Assembly: GCA_025056355.1 (NCBI GenBank)
Contig: JANWWI010000007.1
Coordinates: forward strand, 1-64,000
Source: Casimicrobiaceae bacterium
Lineage (GTDB): Bacteria > Pseudomonadota > Gammaproteobacteria > Burkholderiales > Casimicrobiaceae
DNA: 64,000 nucleotides
Direction of reading: 5' to 3'
Of this stretch, positions 24,188 through 32,787 are shown piece by piece. Within the stretch, counting starts at the first letter, position 1; each line of letters begins with the position of its first letter. The position numbers and the translations under genes are program-made. The notes under the pieces were generated by a model. It was given only the letters and a program-made list of their open reading frames with translations, was not told where the DNA came from and searched no databases.

Positions 24188-26644
24188 GTGATCATCGAGG
24201 CACTGGCGGCCTTCGCAGTGGGCGTGGCGCTCGCACAGCGCGTGCCGGAATTGCCGCCGCTTGCCGTGACGCTCGTCGTTGCCTCGGCCTGCACCGCGCT
24301 TGCGGCGTGGCGGCTGGTGCGTGGCAAGCCCGGACGCCTTTTGCTGATCGTGTGCGCGCTCGGATTCGGCGCGAGCTATGCCTGGCTGCGTGCCGAGTGG
24401 CGTCTCGCCGAGGCGCTCGATGCGGCCTGGGAAGGCCGTCCCGTCGAACTCGTCGGCGTCGTCGACGAGTTGCCGGCGCGCTATGGCGATGTGATTCGCT
24501 TCGCCTTCCGCGTCGAAGGCGTCTTGACGCCCGGGGCGCGTGTGCCGAAACGTCTGGCGCTTTCGTGGTTTCGGCCCCGTAGCGGCGAGATCGCGGGCGA
24601 GGCCTTACCGGCGCTTCGTGCCGGCGAGCGCTGGCAGTGGTTTGTGCGGCTTTCGCGCCCCCACGGTTACGCCAACGGCCACGGCTTCGATCTTGAAGCC
24701 TGGATGCTTGAGCACGGATTGCGCGCAAGCGGTTCAATCGAGGTGGATCGGCCGATGCGACGGCTCGCCACAAGCGGCGGCGCGTTGACCGACCACGTCA
24801 ATCGCCTGCGCGAGGCGGTTCGCGAACGACTCGACCGCGCGCTGGGCGGGCATCCGGCGCGGCCGGTGCTGGCAGCGCTCACGATTGGCGATCAGCGCGC
24901 AATCCCGGCCGAGCTCTGGAGCTTGTACAACGCCGCGGCCGTGTCGCACCTGCTCTCGGTGAGCGGCGCGCACGTGACGCTGTTTGCCACGTGGGTTGCG
25001 GCGCTTGTGTTTTTCCTCTGGCGCCGCTCGGCGGTGCTTTTACTCCGGCTGCCGGCGCAGAAAGCCGCCGCGGCTGTGGCGCTGGTCATTGCGTTCGGCT
25101 ATGCGCTGCTGGCGGGGTTCGAGGTGCCCGCACAGCGCACCTGCCTCATGCTTGCGGTTGCGGCCTTGGGGCTGTTTACCAACCGGCGGCTGTCGCCGTG
25201 GTTGATCCTTGCCTGGGCGCTTGTGGCCGTGCTGCTTGTGGATCCCTGGGCCACGCTGTCGCCTGGGTTTTGGTTTTCCTTCTTGGCCGTGGCCTTGCTC
25301 GTCTATTTGCATGGGGGCCGCTTCGGTCGCGCCTTGCCCTGGCGCCTGCTTCTGAGCACGCAAGCGCTCATGGCCGTCGGGCTCGCACCAATCACGCTCG
25401 TGCTGTTCGGCCAGGTCTCGCTGATCGGGCCGCTCGCCAACGCGGTGGCGATTCCGCTGGTGACGCTCTTCGTGGTGCCGCTTGCGCTGCTCTGGCTCGT
25501 GGTGCCGGTGGATCTCATCCTCTGGCTTGCGGCTTGGGGCGTCAACGCGCTCACGGCGCTTTGCCAAGCGCTGGTTGCACTGCCGGCGGCGCTGTGGCTG
25601 CAACACACGCCACCGTTTTGGGCGGTGCTGCTTGCCCTGATCGGCACGCTCTATCTGTTTGCGCCGCGCGGATGGCCAGGGCGCTGGGTGGGAGCGCTGC
25701 TATGGCTGCCGATTTTCACCGTGACCCCCGCGCGGCCAAGCCACGGCGAATTTCGCCTCACCGCGCTCGACGTGGGCCAAGGCACGGCGATCGTGATCGA
25801 GACCGCCAAGGCCACCCTGCTCTACGATGCAGGACCACGCTGGACCGATTCCTTCGATGCGGGCAACCGGCTTATCGTCCCCTGGCTGCGCGCAACGGCC
25901 AATCCGCGGCTCGACACCTTGGTGTTGTCGCACCTGGACCGCGATCATGCCGGCGGAGCGCTCTCCTTGCTGCGCGAGCTGCCAGTGGCGCGACTCGTGG
26001 CGAACTTGCCGGCGGGGGAGCCGTTGGCTGAGTTGCTGCGCGCGCAGGCGGCCGCGCGCGCTGTTCGAGTGGAACCCTGTGTAGCGGGGCGAGCCTGGGT
26101 CCGCGACGCTGTGCGCTTCGAACTGCTCGCCCCGCGTTCGGAGAGCGTCGCGACAACCCGTGCCAACGAGGCCTCCTGTGTGCTCAAGGTCACCGCAGCG
26201 CGCGGGCTCAGTGTGCTTTTGCCCGGGGACGCCGAGGGGGCGCTTGAGGCCGAGCTGCTCGCCCTCGGAGCACCGGCGCTGCGCGCCGATTGGCTCGTTG
26301 CTGCCCACCACGGCGCGCGCGGCTCATCGGGCAAGGCGTTCCTCGATGCGGTGGCCCCGCGCCAGGTCATCATCACGGTGGGCCATCGCAACCGCTACGG
26401 CCATCCGCATCCGGAGACCCTTGCACGCTTTGCCGCGCGCGGGATCATCGTGCACCGCACCGACCGCGCCGGGGCCTTGACTTTCGACTCTTCCCGCGGC
26501 GCGTGGCAAGTGCCGCGCGCGGCAAGACAGGCGCATGCGCGCTATTGGCGGCTGCCGGAGGCAACAATCACAAGCCCCCACCCGCCGGCGGGCCCACCGG
26601 TGCAAGACTGGCAATCAGAAGCGACAGCACTGCCGCTGCCGTGA
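24188..26644 (+). CDS. comEC: DNA uptake channel protein ComEC/Rec2
   Basis: 818 residues, GTG start at 24188. Layout: N-terminal membrane segments and a DUF4131 soluble domain (about 1-200), the Competence membrane domain (about 210-490) with SHLLSVSGAHVTLFATWV and GFEVPAQRTCLMLAVAALG, and a C-terminal metallo-beta-lactamase-like domain (about 520-790) with LDVGQGTAIVIE, LVLSHLDRDHAGGA (metal motif) and LLPGDAEGALEAEL. The protein carries single-stranded DNA across the inner membrane in natural transformation. With pilD, pilC and pilB also in the window (44-48 kb), the organism has several parts of a transformation machine. The last 25 codons overlap the end of the convergent DUF3429 gene by 77 bases. 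Confidence 0.93.
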   Translation: MIIEALAAFAVGVALAQRVPELPPLAVTLVVASACTALAAWRLVRGKPGRLLLIVCALGFGASYAWLRAEWRLAEALDAAWEGRPVELVGVVDELPARYGDVIRFAFRVEGVLTPGARVPKRLALSWFRPRSGEIAGEALPALRAGERWQWFVRLSRPHGYANGHGFDLEAWMLEHGLRASGSIEVDRPMRRLATSGGALTDHVNRLREAVRERLDRALGGHPARPVLAALTIGDQRAIPAELWSLYNAAAVSHLLSVSGAHVTLFATWVAALVFFLWRRSAVLLLRLPAQKAAAAVALVIAFGYALLAGFEVPAQRTCLMLAVAALGLFTNRRLSPWLILAWALVAVLLVDPWATLSPGFWFSFLAVALLVYLHGGRFGRALPWRLLLSTQALMAVGLAPITLVLFGQVSLIGPLANAVAIPLVTLFVVPLALLWLVVPVDLILWLAAWGVNALTALCQALVALPAALWLQHTPPFWAVLLALIGTLYLFAPRGWPGRWVGALLWLPIFTVTPARPSHGEFRLTALDVGQGTAIVIETAKATLLYDAGPRWTDSFDAGNRLIVPWLRATANPRLDTLVLSHLDRDHAGGALSLLRELPVARLVANLPAGEPLAELLRAQAAARAVRVEPCVAGRAWVRDAVRFELLAPRSESVATTRANEASCVLKVTAARGLSVLLPGDAEGALEAELLALGAPALRADWLVAAHHGARGSSGKAFLDAVAPRQVIITVGHRNRYGHPHPETLARFAARGIIVHRTDRAGALTFDSSRGAWQVPRAARQAHARYWRLPEATITSPHPPAGPPVQDWQSEATALPLP

Positions 26645-27056
26645 GCTTGAGCCGAAGCGCAAAAAACCAGCCCGGATACCACGGCTCGCGCTTGAGCCGC
26701 AAATCGACGAGAAAGAGCGCAGAGAGCAAGAGGGCCGCCGCCACAACGCTTGCCCGGGCGCCCAGGAAGCCGGCCACACACCAGCCCCCGATCGGCGGCA
26801 GGACCGAGGCCACGAACAAGCCCATGCGGATGCGCTCCGAAAGGCCGGGCGCCAGAAGCGCATAAGCCCACAAGAGCCCGGCCATGAAGCTCGGGATCAC
26901 CATCGCGTAGAAGGCAAGCACCGAGAGGCTAAAGGGCCCGCCGATCATGGGCTCAAACAGCCCGTGGCTACCCAGTGCGAAGAAAACGAACGGCACAAGC
27001 CCGAGGTAGCCGAGCCAGCGGGCCGTACCGCGGACGCAAGCGGCAGTTTCATTCAT
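26568..27056 (-). CDS. DUF3429-type small membrane protein
   Basis: 162 residues, ATG at 27056. About five hydrophobic segments: TARWLGYLGLVPFVFFALG, SLSVLAFYAMVIPSFMAGLLW, GLFVASVLPPIGGWCVAGFL, ASVVAAALLLSALFLV, and a last one near AAAVLSLLIASL. The motif YAMVIPSFMAGLLWAYAL near residue 50 and REPWYPGWFFALRLKLT near the end are typical of the DUF3429 family of inner-membrane proteins without known function. Its 3' end overlaps comEC on the other strand by 77 bases. It is upstream of nothing on its strand and may be a single-gene unit. Confidence 0.7.
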   Translation of the reverse strand: MNETAACVRGTARWLGYLGLVPFVFFALGSHGLFEPMIGGPFSLSVLAFYAMVIPSFMAGLLWAYALLAPGLSERIRMGLFVASVLPPIGGWCVAGFLGARASVVAAALLLSALFLVDLRLKREPWYPGWFFALRLKLTAAAVLSLLIASLAPVGPPAGGGL

Positions 27057-27068
27057 GGCTACTGCTGC

Positions 27069-28072
27069 TCAAGCAATTCGTATCCGTGCAAGCCGCACCG
27101 CCGTGGTCCCTGGTTTCGGGTCGCGGCTTGGCATGATGAGTACCGTGTCGTCGTAGGGGGTGAGCAGCGTACGGCCTCCGTTGCGGGCAATCGCTGTACC
27201 CGCGGCGGGGATCACCTCGAGCCCCTGCACCGGGCGAATCCAGGAAAAGCCCTCCCGATCGACGGTGATCACGTCCGTGACCTCGAGTTCGCGAACTTGC
27301 CCCTCGGTTGCGACAAGCCGTGGCACATCCGCAGGCCGTTGTACCACCCCGAAGTGCTCGAGAAAGCGCCACGCGCACTCGGTCGCAAAGGCCGCAGCCG
27401 AAGGCTGCCAGTGCTGGCCGCATTCAACCAGCAGGGCGGTTTGGGGCTGCCTGGATCGCCAAAGCCCGCATCGTCCCGTAGCCGTCGGCCCGCGGCATGG
27501 CCGGAATCGATCAGGATGTCGCACGGCAGCGCAAGCGCGCGCGCAAGGGCCACCCCCTTGGCCGTGTCGCCCGCCAGCACGAGCGGCGGCGAGGGCAAGC
27601 TCATCGAGTGCAGATCGATCAGGTGATCCACCGTGTCGATCCGCGGGCGTAGCGCTCGTGCACGGGCAAGCTCACGGCTGGTGCGCGCGCTTTCGAGCGT
27701 GTGCGCATCCCAGAGCCGATTCATGTCCTCATCCAACGCCCGCGAGGCAAGTGGCCTTTGCGGGTCGAAGGCAAGATAAGCCTCGGGGTTGGCCAAGATG
27801 AAGCTCACCCGCCCCTGCCGCGGGCGAAGGCGGCCCTCAACGAAGCGCGCAAGCAGTCGATCGAGCGAAATGGCCCCGCAGAACTCGTTGCCGTGAACGA
27901 GCGCAACCACGGCCAGATGCGGTCCGGGGGCATCCCCGGCAAAGCTCCAGACATAGTCGAGGCCGACGTTGCCCGGCCGCCAACGTCGGATGTCCGGAAA
28001 TTCGACCTCGATCGGAATTCCAGGCCGCAGACGTCGTATGCTCCGACGCATGGTGCCTGAGTCTGTAGGCAT
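27069..28072 (-). pseudogene. AstE/aspartoacylase-like zinc amidohydrolase, frameshifted
   Basis: Two overlapping frames together make one succinylglutamate-desuccinylase/aspartoacylase family protein of about 334 residues. The first part, from ATG 28072 (or 28051), has the zinc motif ALVHGNEFCGAISL, FILANPEAYLAF, LDEDMNRLW and VDHLIDLHSMSLPS. The frame then runs wrong after DDAGFGDPGSP. The second part, in the other frame, continues TALLVECGQHWQPSAAAFA, which carries the catalytic glutamate, and then a beta-rich C-terminal domain ending at 27069. Adding one base in the G4 run at 27443-27446 restores a single frame. This is a true mutation, an assembly error in a homopolymer, or, less likely, programmed frameshifting. 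Without a shift the protein would lose its catalytic glutamate. It is divergent from the aldehyde dehydrogenase gene. Confidence 0.8.
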
Positions 28073-28084
28073 GCTGCGATCGCC

Positions 28085-29542
28085 ATGAGTCTTCCGCCGC
28101 CGGAGCACTTTATCGACAACCGCTTCGAGCCCTCGCTCGATGGGGCTCGGCTGCCCATGATCGATCCGAGCGATGGATCGGTCTTTGCCGAGATTGCGCG
28201 CGGCCGGGCGGCCGAGGTCGCACGAGCCGTTGCTGCTGCGCGCCGTGCGGCCGATGGCGGGGCCTGGTCGCGCCTGGCGCCGGCGCAACGCGGGCGCTTG
28301 CTTGCACGGCTTGCGCAGGCCATTGAGGCGCACGCTGAAACCCTTGCCGCGCTTGAAAGCCGCGACTGCGGCAAGCCGCCGCGCCAAGCGCGCGCCGATG
28401 TGGCCGCATGCGCCCGCTACTTCGAGTTCTACGCAGGGGCCTGCGACAAACTGCACGGCGAGACGATCCCCTTCGCGCCGGGCTATCAGGTCTACACCCG
28501 CTACGAGCCGCATGGTGTGACCGGGCACATCATTCCGTGGAATTACCCGCTGCAAATCTTTGGCCGAAGCGTCGGTGGAGCACTTGCAGCCGGCAATGCC
28601 TGTGTGGTCAAGCCCGCCGAGGATGCCTGCTTGTCGCTCCTGGAGCTTGCGCGGCTCATTGCCGAAGTCGGCTTCCCCCCGGGCGCGGTCAACATCGTCA
28701 CGGGGCTCGGCCGTGAGGCCGGCGCCGCGCTTGCCGAGGCCGAAGGAATCGATCACCTCAGCTTTACGGGAAGTGCTGCCACCGGAACGCTTGTGGCGCA
28801 GGCCGCCGCGCAACGGCATGTGCCGGTGACCCTCGAACTGGGCGGCAAAAGCCCGCAGATCGTCTTTGCCGATGCCGATCTCGAGGCGGCGCTGCCGGTG
28901 ATTGTCAACGCGATCATCCAAAACAGCGGCCAGACCTGTAGCGCCGGCTCACGGCTGCTCGTTGAGGCGTCCGCCTATGAGCCTGTACTTGAGCGTCTGG
29001 CTGAGCGCTTTCGCGCCCTGCGCGCAGGGCCGGCGGCGCTCGATCTGGATTTGGGCCCGCTCATTCGCGCCTCGCAACTGGAGCGTGTGCGCGGGTTTCT
29101 GGCCGGGCTCGGCCACGTGCGCGGCGCGGGGGCTTGGGTGGTTGCGCAAGGGGCCATCGTGCCAGAGGCGCCCCCCGGGGGCTTTTATGCAGCCCCGACG
29201 CTTGTGGCCGATGTGCGCCCGGAGTCGACGCTCGCCTGCGAGGAGGTGTTTGGCCCGGTGCTTGCGGCGATGCCGTTTCGTGATGAGGCCGAGGCGGTGC
29301 AGCTGGCCAACGCCACCCGCTACGGACTTGTGGCTGGGGTATGGACCGAAAACGGCGCGCGGGCGCTGCGCGTTGCCCAGGCCGTGCGAAGCGGGCAAGT
29401 CTTTATCAACAGCTACGGCGCAGGCGGCGGCATCGAGCTGCCCTTTGGCGGTGTCAAATCCTCAGGCTACGGCCGAGAAAAGGGCTTCGAGGCGCTGCGC
29501 GGCTTTAGCGTGTTGAAGACGGTCGTGATTCGGCACGGGTAG
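28085..29542 (+). CDS. Aldehyde dehydrogenase family protein
   Basis: 485 residues. The NAD-binding segment is IIPWNYPL and FTGSAATGTLVAQAAA, the general base is in VTLELGGKSPQIVF, and the catalytic cysteine is in NSGQTCSAGSRL. The C-terminal signature VFGPVLAAMPF and INSYGAGGGIELPFGGVKSSGYGRE is also present. These features define an NAD(P)-dependent aldehyde dehydrogenase that oxidises an aldehyde to its acid. The subfamily resembles betaine- or gamma-aminobutyraldehyde-type enzymes but the substrate is not readable. An SDR gene with its own ribosome site follows after 39 bases, so the two may act in sequence (alcohol to aldehyde to acid). Confidence 0.9.
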   Translation: MSLPPPEHFIDNRFEPSLDGARLPMIDPSDGSVFAEIARGRAAEVARAVAAARRAADGGAWSRLAPAQRGRLLARLAQAIEAHAETLAALESRDCGKPPRQARADVAACARYFEFYAGACDKLHGETIPFAPGYQVYTRYEPHGVTGHIIPWNYPLQIFGRSVGGALAAGNACVVKPAEDACLSLLELARLIAEVGFPPGAVNIVTGLGREAGAALAEAEGIDHLSFTGSAATGTLVAQAAAQRHVPVTLELGGKSPQIVFADADLEAALPVIVNAIIQNSGQTCSAGSRLLVEASAYEPVLERLAERFRALRAGPAALDLDLGPLIRASQLERVRGFLAGLGHVRGAGAWVVAQGAIVPEAPPGGFYAAPTLVADVRPESTLACEEVFGPVLAAMPFRDEAEAVQLANATRYGLVAGVWTENGARALRVAQAVRSGQVFINSYGAGGGIELPFGGVKSSGYGREKGFEALRGFSVLKTVVIRHG

Positions 29543-29581
29543 CCTGTGACTGCCCGCTCAAGACACAGCAAGGAGGAGGCA

Positions 29582-30331
29582 ATGAGACTCAACGGCAAGG
29601 TGGCCATCGTGACCGGTGGCGCACAGGGCTTCGGCCGCGGCATCGCGGAGCGCTTTGCGGCCGAAGGGGCGCGGGTGATGATTGCCGACCTTAAGGCCGA
29701 GGCGGCCGAAGCGCTTGCGCGCACGCTCCCAGCGGCGCGCGCTTGCCCCTGCGATGTCTCGCGCGACAGCGACTGGGCACGGCTCGTGGCGGCCACGCTG
29801 GAGGCATTCGGCGGGCTCGACATCGTGGTCAACAACGCCGGCACCTCGCACCGAAACCGCCCGATGCTTGAGGTCGACGAGGCCGAGTTCGACCGCATCT
29901 ACGCCGTCAATGTGAAATCGATCTACCTTTCGGCCAAGCACTGCGTGCCCGTCTTTCGCGCGCAGGGACGAGGCGGGGTGTTCGTGCAGATTGCCTCCAC
30001 GGCCGGCGTGCGGCCGCGGCCTGGGCTGACTTGGTACAACGGCACCAAAGGTGCGGTCATCGTCACAAGCCGCTCGATGGCCGTTGAGCTTGCCCCTGAG
30101 CGCATTCGCGTCAACTGCATCAACCCGGTCATGGGCGAAACCGGGCTACTGGAAACCTTCATGGGGGGAGAGGACACGCCCGAGCGGCGCGCCAAATTCA
30201 TCGCCACGATTCCGCTCGGTCGCCTCTCGACCCCGCGCGATGTGGCCAATGCGGCGCTGTTTCTTGCAAGCGATGAGGCAGAGTTCATCACCGGCGCTTG
30301 TCTTGAAGTCGATGGCGGGCGCTGTGTGTGA
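29582..30331 (+). CDS. SDR family oxidoreductase (short-chain dehydrogenase)
   Basis: 249 residues from the ATG at 29582, preceded by AAGGAGGAGG; the longer in-frame start at 29546 lacks that. The cofactor loop is VTGGAQGFGRGIAE, NNAG is present as VVNNAGTS, and the catalytic tetrad includes S in IASTAG and YNGTK (YxxxK). The C-terminal LGRLSTPRDVANAALFLASDEAEFITG with EVDGGRCV is the glucose-1-dehydrogenase/FabG-like ending. An NAD(P)-dependent dehydrogenase of unknown substrate, cotranscribed with the aldehyde dehydrogenase. Confidence 0.88.
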   Translation: MRLNGKVAIVTGGAQGFGRGIAERFAAEGARVMIADLKAEAAEALARTLPAARACPCDVSRDSDWARLVAATLEAFGGLDIVVNNAGTSHRNRPMLEVDEAEFDRIYAVNVKSIYLSAKHCVPVFRAQGRGGVFVQIASTAGVRPRPGLTWYNGTKGAVIVTSRSMAVELAPERIRVNCINPVMGETGLLETFMGGEDTPERRAKFIATIPLGRLSTPRDVANAALFLASDEAEFITGACLEVDGGRCV

Positions 30332-30377
30332 GAAGCAAGGCGCCCACCGGTCGGCGCAACTCGGACCGGTCTCGAGC

Positions 30378-30656
30378 ATGAGCGCGGCTCCTTGGGCCCT
30401 TGGGCTTGCGGGTGTGGCTTGCCTTGCGCGTGCGTGTGACCTGGCGATCCCGCCTGGGCCGCGCAAGCGACGATGGCAGGCGCACGTGAACGCCGCAGTT
30501 CGCGCCCGCACCGGGCCTCCGCCGCCCGGTGTTGAAGTCGATCCCACCCTGGGCTGGGTCGATCGGCTGTGCGCAGGGCTTGCGGCGATGGTGTTTGTGC
30601 TTCTGGGTGCGGCGTTTCTCTGGGTCGCGTGGGCAAGCGCCCTCACCGCTCAGTAG
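30378..30656 (+). CDS. Small hypothetical membrane protein
   Basis: 92 residues from the ATG at 30378. It has a weakly hydrophobic N-terminus, a Pro-rich basic middle (IPPGPRKRRWQAHVNAAVRA), and one clear membrane segment near the C-terminus (LCAGLAAMVFVLLGAAFLWV). I do not recognise a family. It follows the SDR gene by 46 bases on the same strand and converges on the cardiolipin synthase gene, overlapping it by seven bases. It may be real; the evidence is only the open frame, the membrane segment and the lack of a better use of this gap. Confidence 0.4.
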   Translation: MSAAPWALGLAGVACLARACDLAIPPGPRKRRWQAHVNAAVRARTGPPPPGVEVDPTLGWVDRLCAGLAAMVFVLLGAAFLWVAWASALTAQ

Positions 30657-31831
30657 CGGGCAAAGCCGATCAAGCGCAGGGCCAAGCGGGTCAGCGCATA
30701 GACAAGCCGAGCGCGCAGACGCGGCCAGCCGCGCTGCCGTGACCACTGCACGGGCGTGACCCGATGGCCGTGCTCGCGCGCAGCGCGCTCGAGCCGCTCG
30801 CGCAACCCCGCCGCGAAGGCCTCATCCTCGATCACCACGTTGGCCTCATGCGACAGAAGGAGGCTGAACGGGTCGAGGTTGGAGGAGCCGACCGTCGCCC
30901 AACGCGCGTCGATGACGGCCACCTTGGCATGCAAAAAGCCGCGCCGGTACTCGAGCAGTTCGATGCCTTGCGCGAGCAAAAGGTCGTAGAGCGCGCGTTC
31001 GGCCTCGCGCACGAACCAGTACTCGGGATGCCCTTGCAGCATGAGCCGCACCGCCACGCCACGGGCGCGTGCCCGCGCAAGCGCCTGAAGCAGGCGACGG
31101 CCCGGGATGAAGTAGGCATTGGCGATCCAGATCTGCGAGCGCGCGCGGTCGATCGCTTCCAGATAAGCGCGCTCGATCGCGTGCCGATGGAGAAAGTTGT
31201 CGCGCAAAACGAGGCGTGCTCGTGCCACGCGTTTGAGACGCTCCCACGAGGCAAGCCACGGCGGCTCCCCGGCGGCCGATGGCAGCTGTGGCGGCACCCG
31301 GCGCCGCAGTGCCCGTCCCATGAGCTTTCGTTGCGCGGCGCGCAGCGGCCGCACCAGCGGGCCGGTGATGGCCACCGCGAAGTCGTAGCGCCCCTGCAAG
31401 CGCGGGTCGGTCAGGTTCGCATCATCGTGGATGTTGATGCCGCCGATGAACGCAAGCCGGCCATCCACGGTGAGCAGCTTGCGGTGCAGGCGCTGCAGGC
31501 GGGCAAAGCGCAGATGCGCAAGCGCCCGGATCGGCCGGTAGAAGCGAAGCGCCACCCCGCCGGATCGCAGCCGCTCGGCCAAGGTGCCGATATGACCCGA
31601 GGCCCCGAAGCCATCGATCAAGGCCACAACACGAACGCCGCGCGCCGCGGCGCGCAGGAGCGCCTCGGTCACCGCGCGGCCGGACGGGTCGTCGGCATAG
31701 ATGTAGGTCTCAAGCAGGAGTTCGTGTTGGGCGGCATCGATCGCACGCAGAAGCGCCGGGAAGTACTCCGCGCCGCTTTCGAGAAGCTCGGCGCGATGTC
31801 CAGTCTCGGGCGGGCGACGTCCGGCCATCAT
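30650..31831 (-). CDS. clsB: ClsB-like cardiolipin synthase (phospholipase D family)
   Basis: 393 residues with two PLD catalytic motifs, LHRKLLTVDGRLAFIGGIN (HKD-1, about residue 115) and LHAKVAVIDARWATVGSSN (HKD-2, about residue 300). There is no N-terminal membrane anchor, and the length is that of ClsB (about 400) rather than ClsA. ClsB joins phosphatidylglycerol molecules to cardiolipin at the membrane surface. The ATG overlaps the stop of the endonuclease/exonuclease/phosphatase gene; this gene pair is a standard association in proteobacteria. Confidence 0.87.
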   Translation of the reverse strand: MMAGRRPPETGHRAELLESGAEYFPALLRAIDAAQHELLLETYIYADDPSGRAVTEALLRAAARGVRVVALIDGFGASGHIGTLAERLRSGGVALRFYRPIRALAHLRFARLQRLHRKLLTVDGRLAFIGGINIHDDANLTDPRLQGRYDFAVAITGPLVRPLRAAQRKLMGRALRRRVPPQLPSAAGEPPWLASWERLKRVARARLVLRDNFLHRHAIERAYLEAIDRARSQIWIANAYFIPGRRLLQALARARARGVAVRLMLQGHPEYWFVREAERALYDLLLAQGIELLEYRRGFLHAKVAVIDARWATVGSSNLDPFSLLLSHEANVVIEDEAFAAGLRERLERAAREHGHRVTPVQWSRQRGWPRLRARLVYALTRLALRLIGFARY

Positions 31832-32583
31832 GCCGCACGCGCGACTGTGAGCGTGGCGGTAATCGGTGCGTGATCAGACAAACGCGCCCATTCGCGCCCA
31901 CGATGGACGGCAACCGAGCGCACGGCGAGTCCGCGCACATAGATGCGATCGAGGGGCAGCACCGGCAGACCAGCAGGAAAGGTGAGCGCCGGCATCCCAC
32001 GCGCCGCTTCGAAAGCTTCAACCATGCCCAGGGACTCGAGAATGCGTGTGGCGTCCTGAAGCCAGTCGTTGAAGTCGCCCGCCACGATCAGCGGGGCTTC
32101 TCGTGGCACCAGCCGCTCGATGCGCTCGCGGACAAGCGCCAGTTGCACCGCACGCGAGCGGCGCATGAGGCCGAGGTGCAGACACACACAATGCAGCAGC
32201 ACGCGGCTGCGCGGTAACTTGATCAGTGCATGCAGCAGCCCGCGCTGTTCGACGCGATTGGTCGAGATGTCTTCCTGCTCGGCCGAAACAATCGGAAAAC
32301 GCGAGAGAATGGCGTTGCCGTGGTGGCCATGGTCGTAGACCGCGGCCATGCCGTAGGCCGACCCGGGCCAGATGCCTTCGGCCAGGAATTGGTGCTGCGG
32401 CAGCTCCGGCCAAGCCTCGTGCCGGCGAGCGTGGCGATCGTTACGGCCGACCACCTCCTGCAGAAAGACGATGTCGGCGCCGAGGCTTGCAAGCCGCTCG
32501 CGCAGGATCGGCAGCGTGACGCGGCGGTTGAAGGCGTTCAGGCCCTTGTGGATGTTGTAGCTTGCAACCGAAAGCGTCCGCAT
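31828..32583 (-). CDS. Endonuclease/exonuclease/phosphatase family protein
   Basis: 251 residues from the ATG at 32583. The EEP fold motifs are VASYNIHKG (Asn), VFLQEVVG (metal-binding Glu), LIVAGDFNDW (catalytic Asp and Asn) and the last SDHAPITATL (Asp-His). Members of this family near clsB are often labelled endonuclease/exonuclease/phosphatase and may act on nucleic acids, inositol phosphates or lipids; the pairing with a cardiolipin synthase suggests a lipid role (inference). The longer reading frame upstream of 32583 is over non-coding DNA and a divergent gene and is rejected. Confidence 0.85.
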   Translation of the reverse strand: MRTLSVASYNIHKGLNAFNRRVTLPILRERLASLGADIVFLQEVVGRNDRHARRHEAWPELPQHQFLAEGIWPGSAYGMAAVYDHGHHGNAILSRFPIVSAEQEDISTNRVEQRGLLHALIKLPRSRVLLHCVCLHLGLMRRSRAVQLALVRERIERLVPREAPLIVAGDFNDWLQDATRILESLGMVEAFEAARGMPALTFPAGLPVLPLDRIYVRGLAVRSVAVHRGREWARLSDHAPITATLTVARAA

Positions 32584-32787
32584 CGTAGGCGTCGAGCCGG
32601 CTGAGCCGATCGGCTCGCGCGGGGGCGAGCATAGCGGGTGTGGCCAGAGGCCACCGCCCCACGGCCTGCCGAGCCGGGGTGGGACGAGCACCGAGGATAA
32701 TCGAAGTTTCCCGTTCCCGTTTGCGCCGCGCGAATCATCCGGTGAGGGTTTCGCTTGGGGCGCTGCCTCGCCTTCCAGTTCGACTCT

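Noticed and set aside
30764-31873. 369-residue plus-strand frame opposite clsB
   Set aside because: Antisense shadow; the minus strand carries both HKD motifs.
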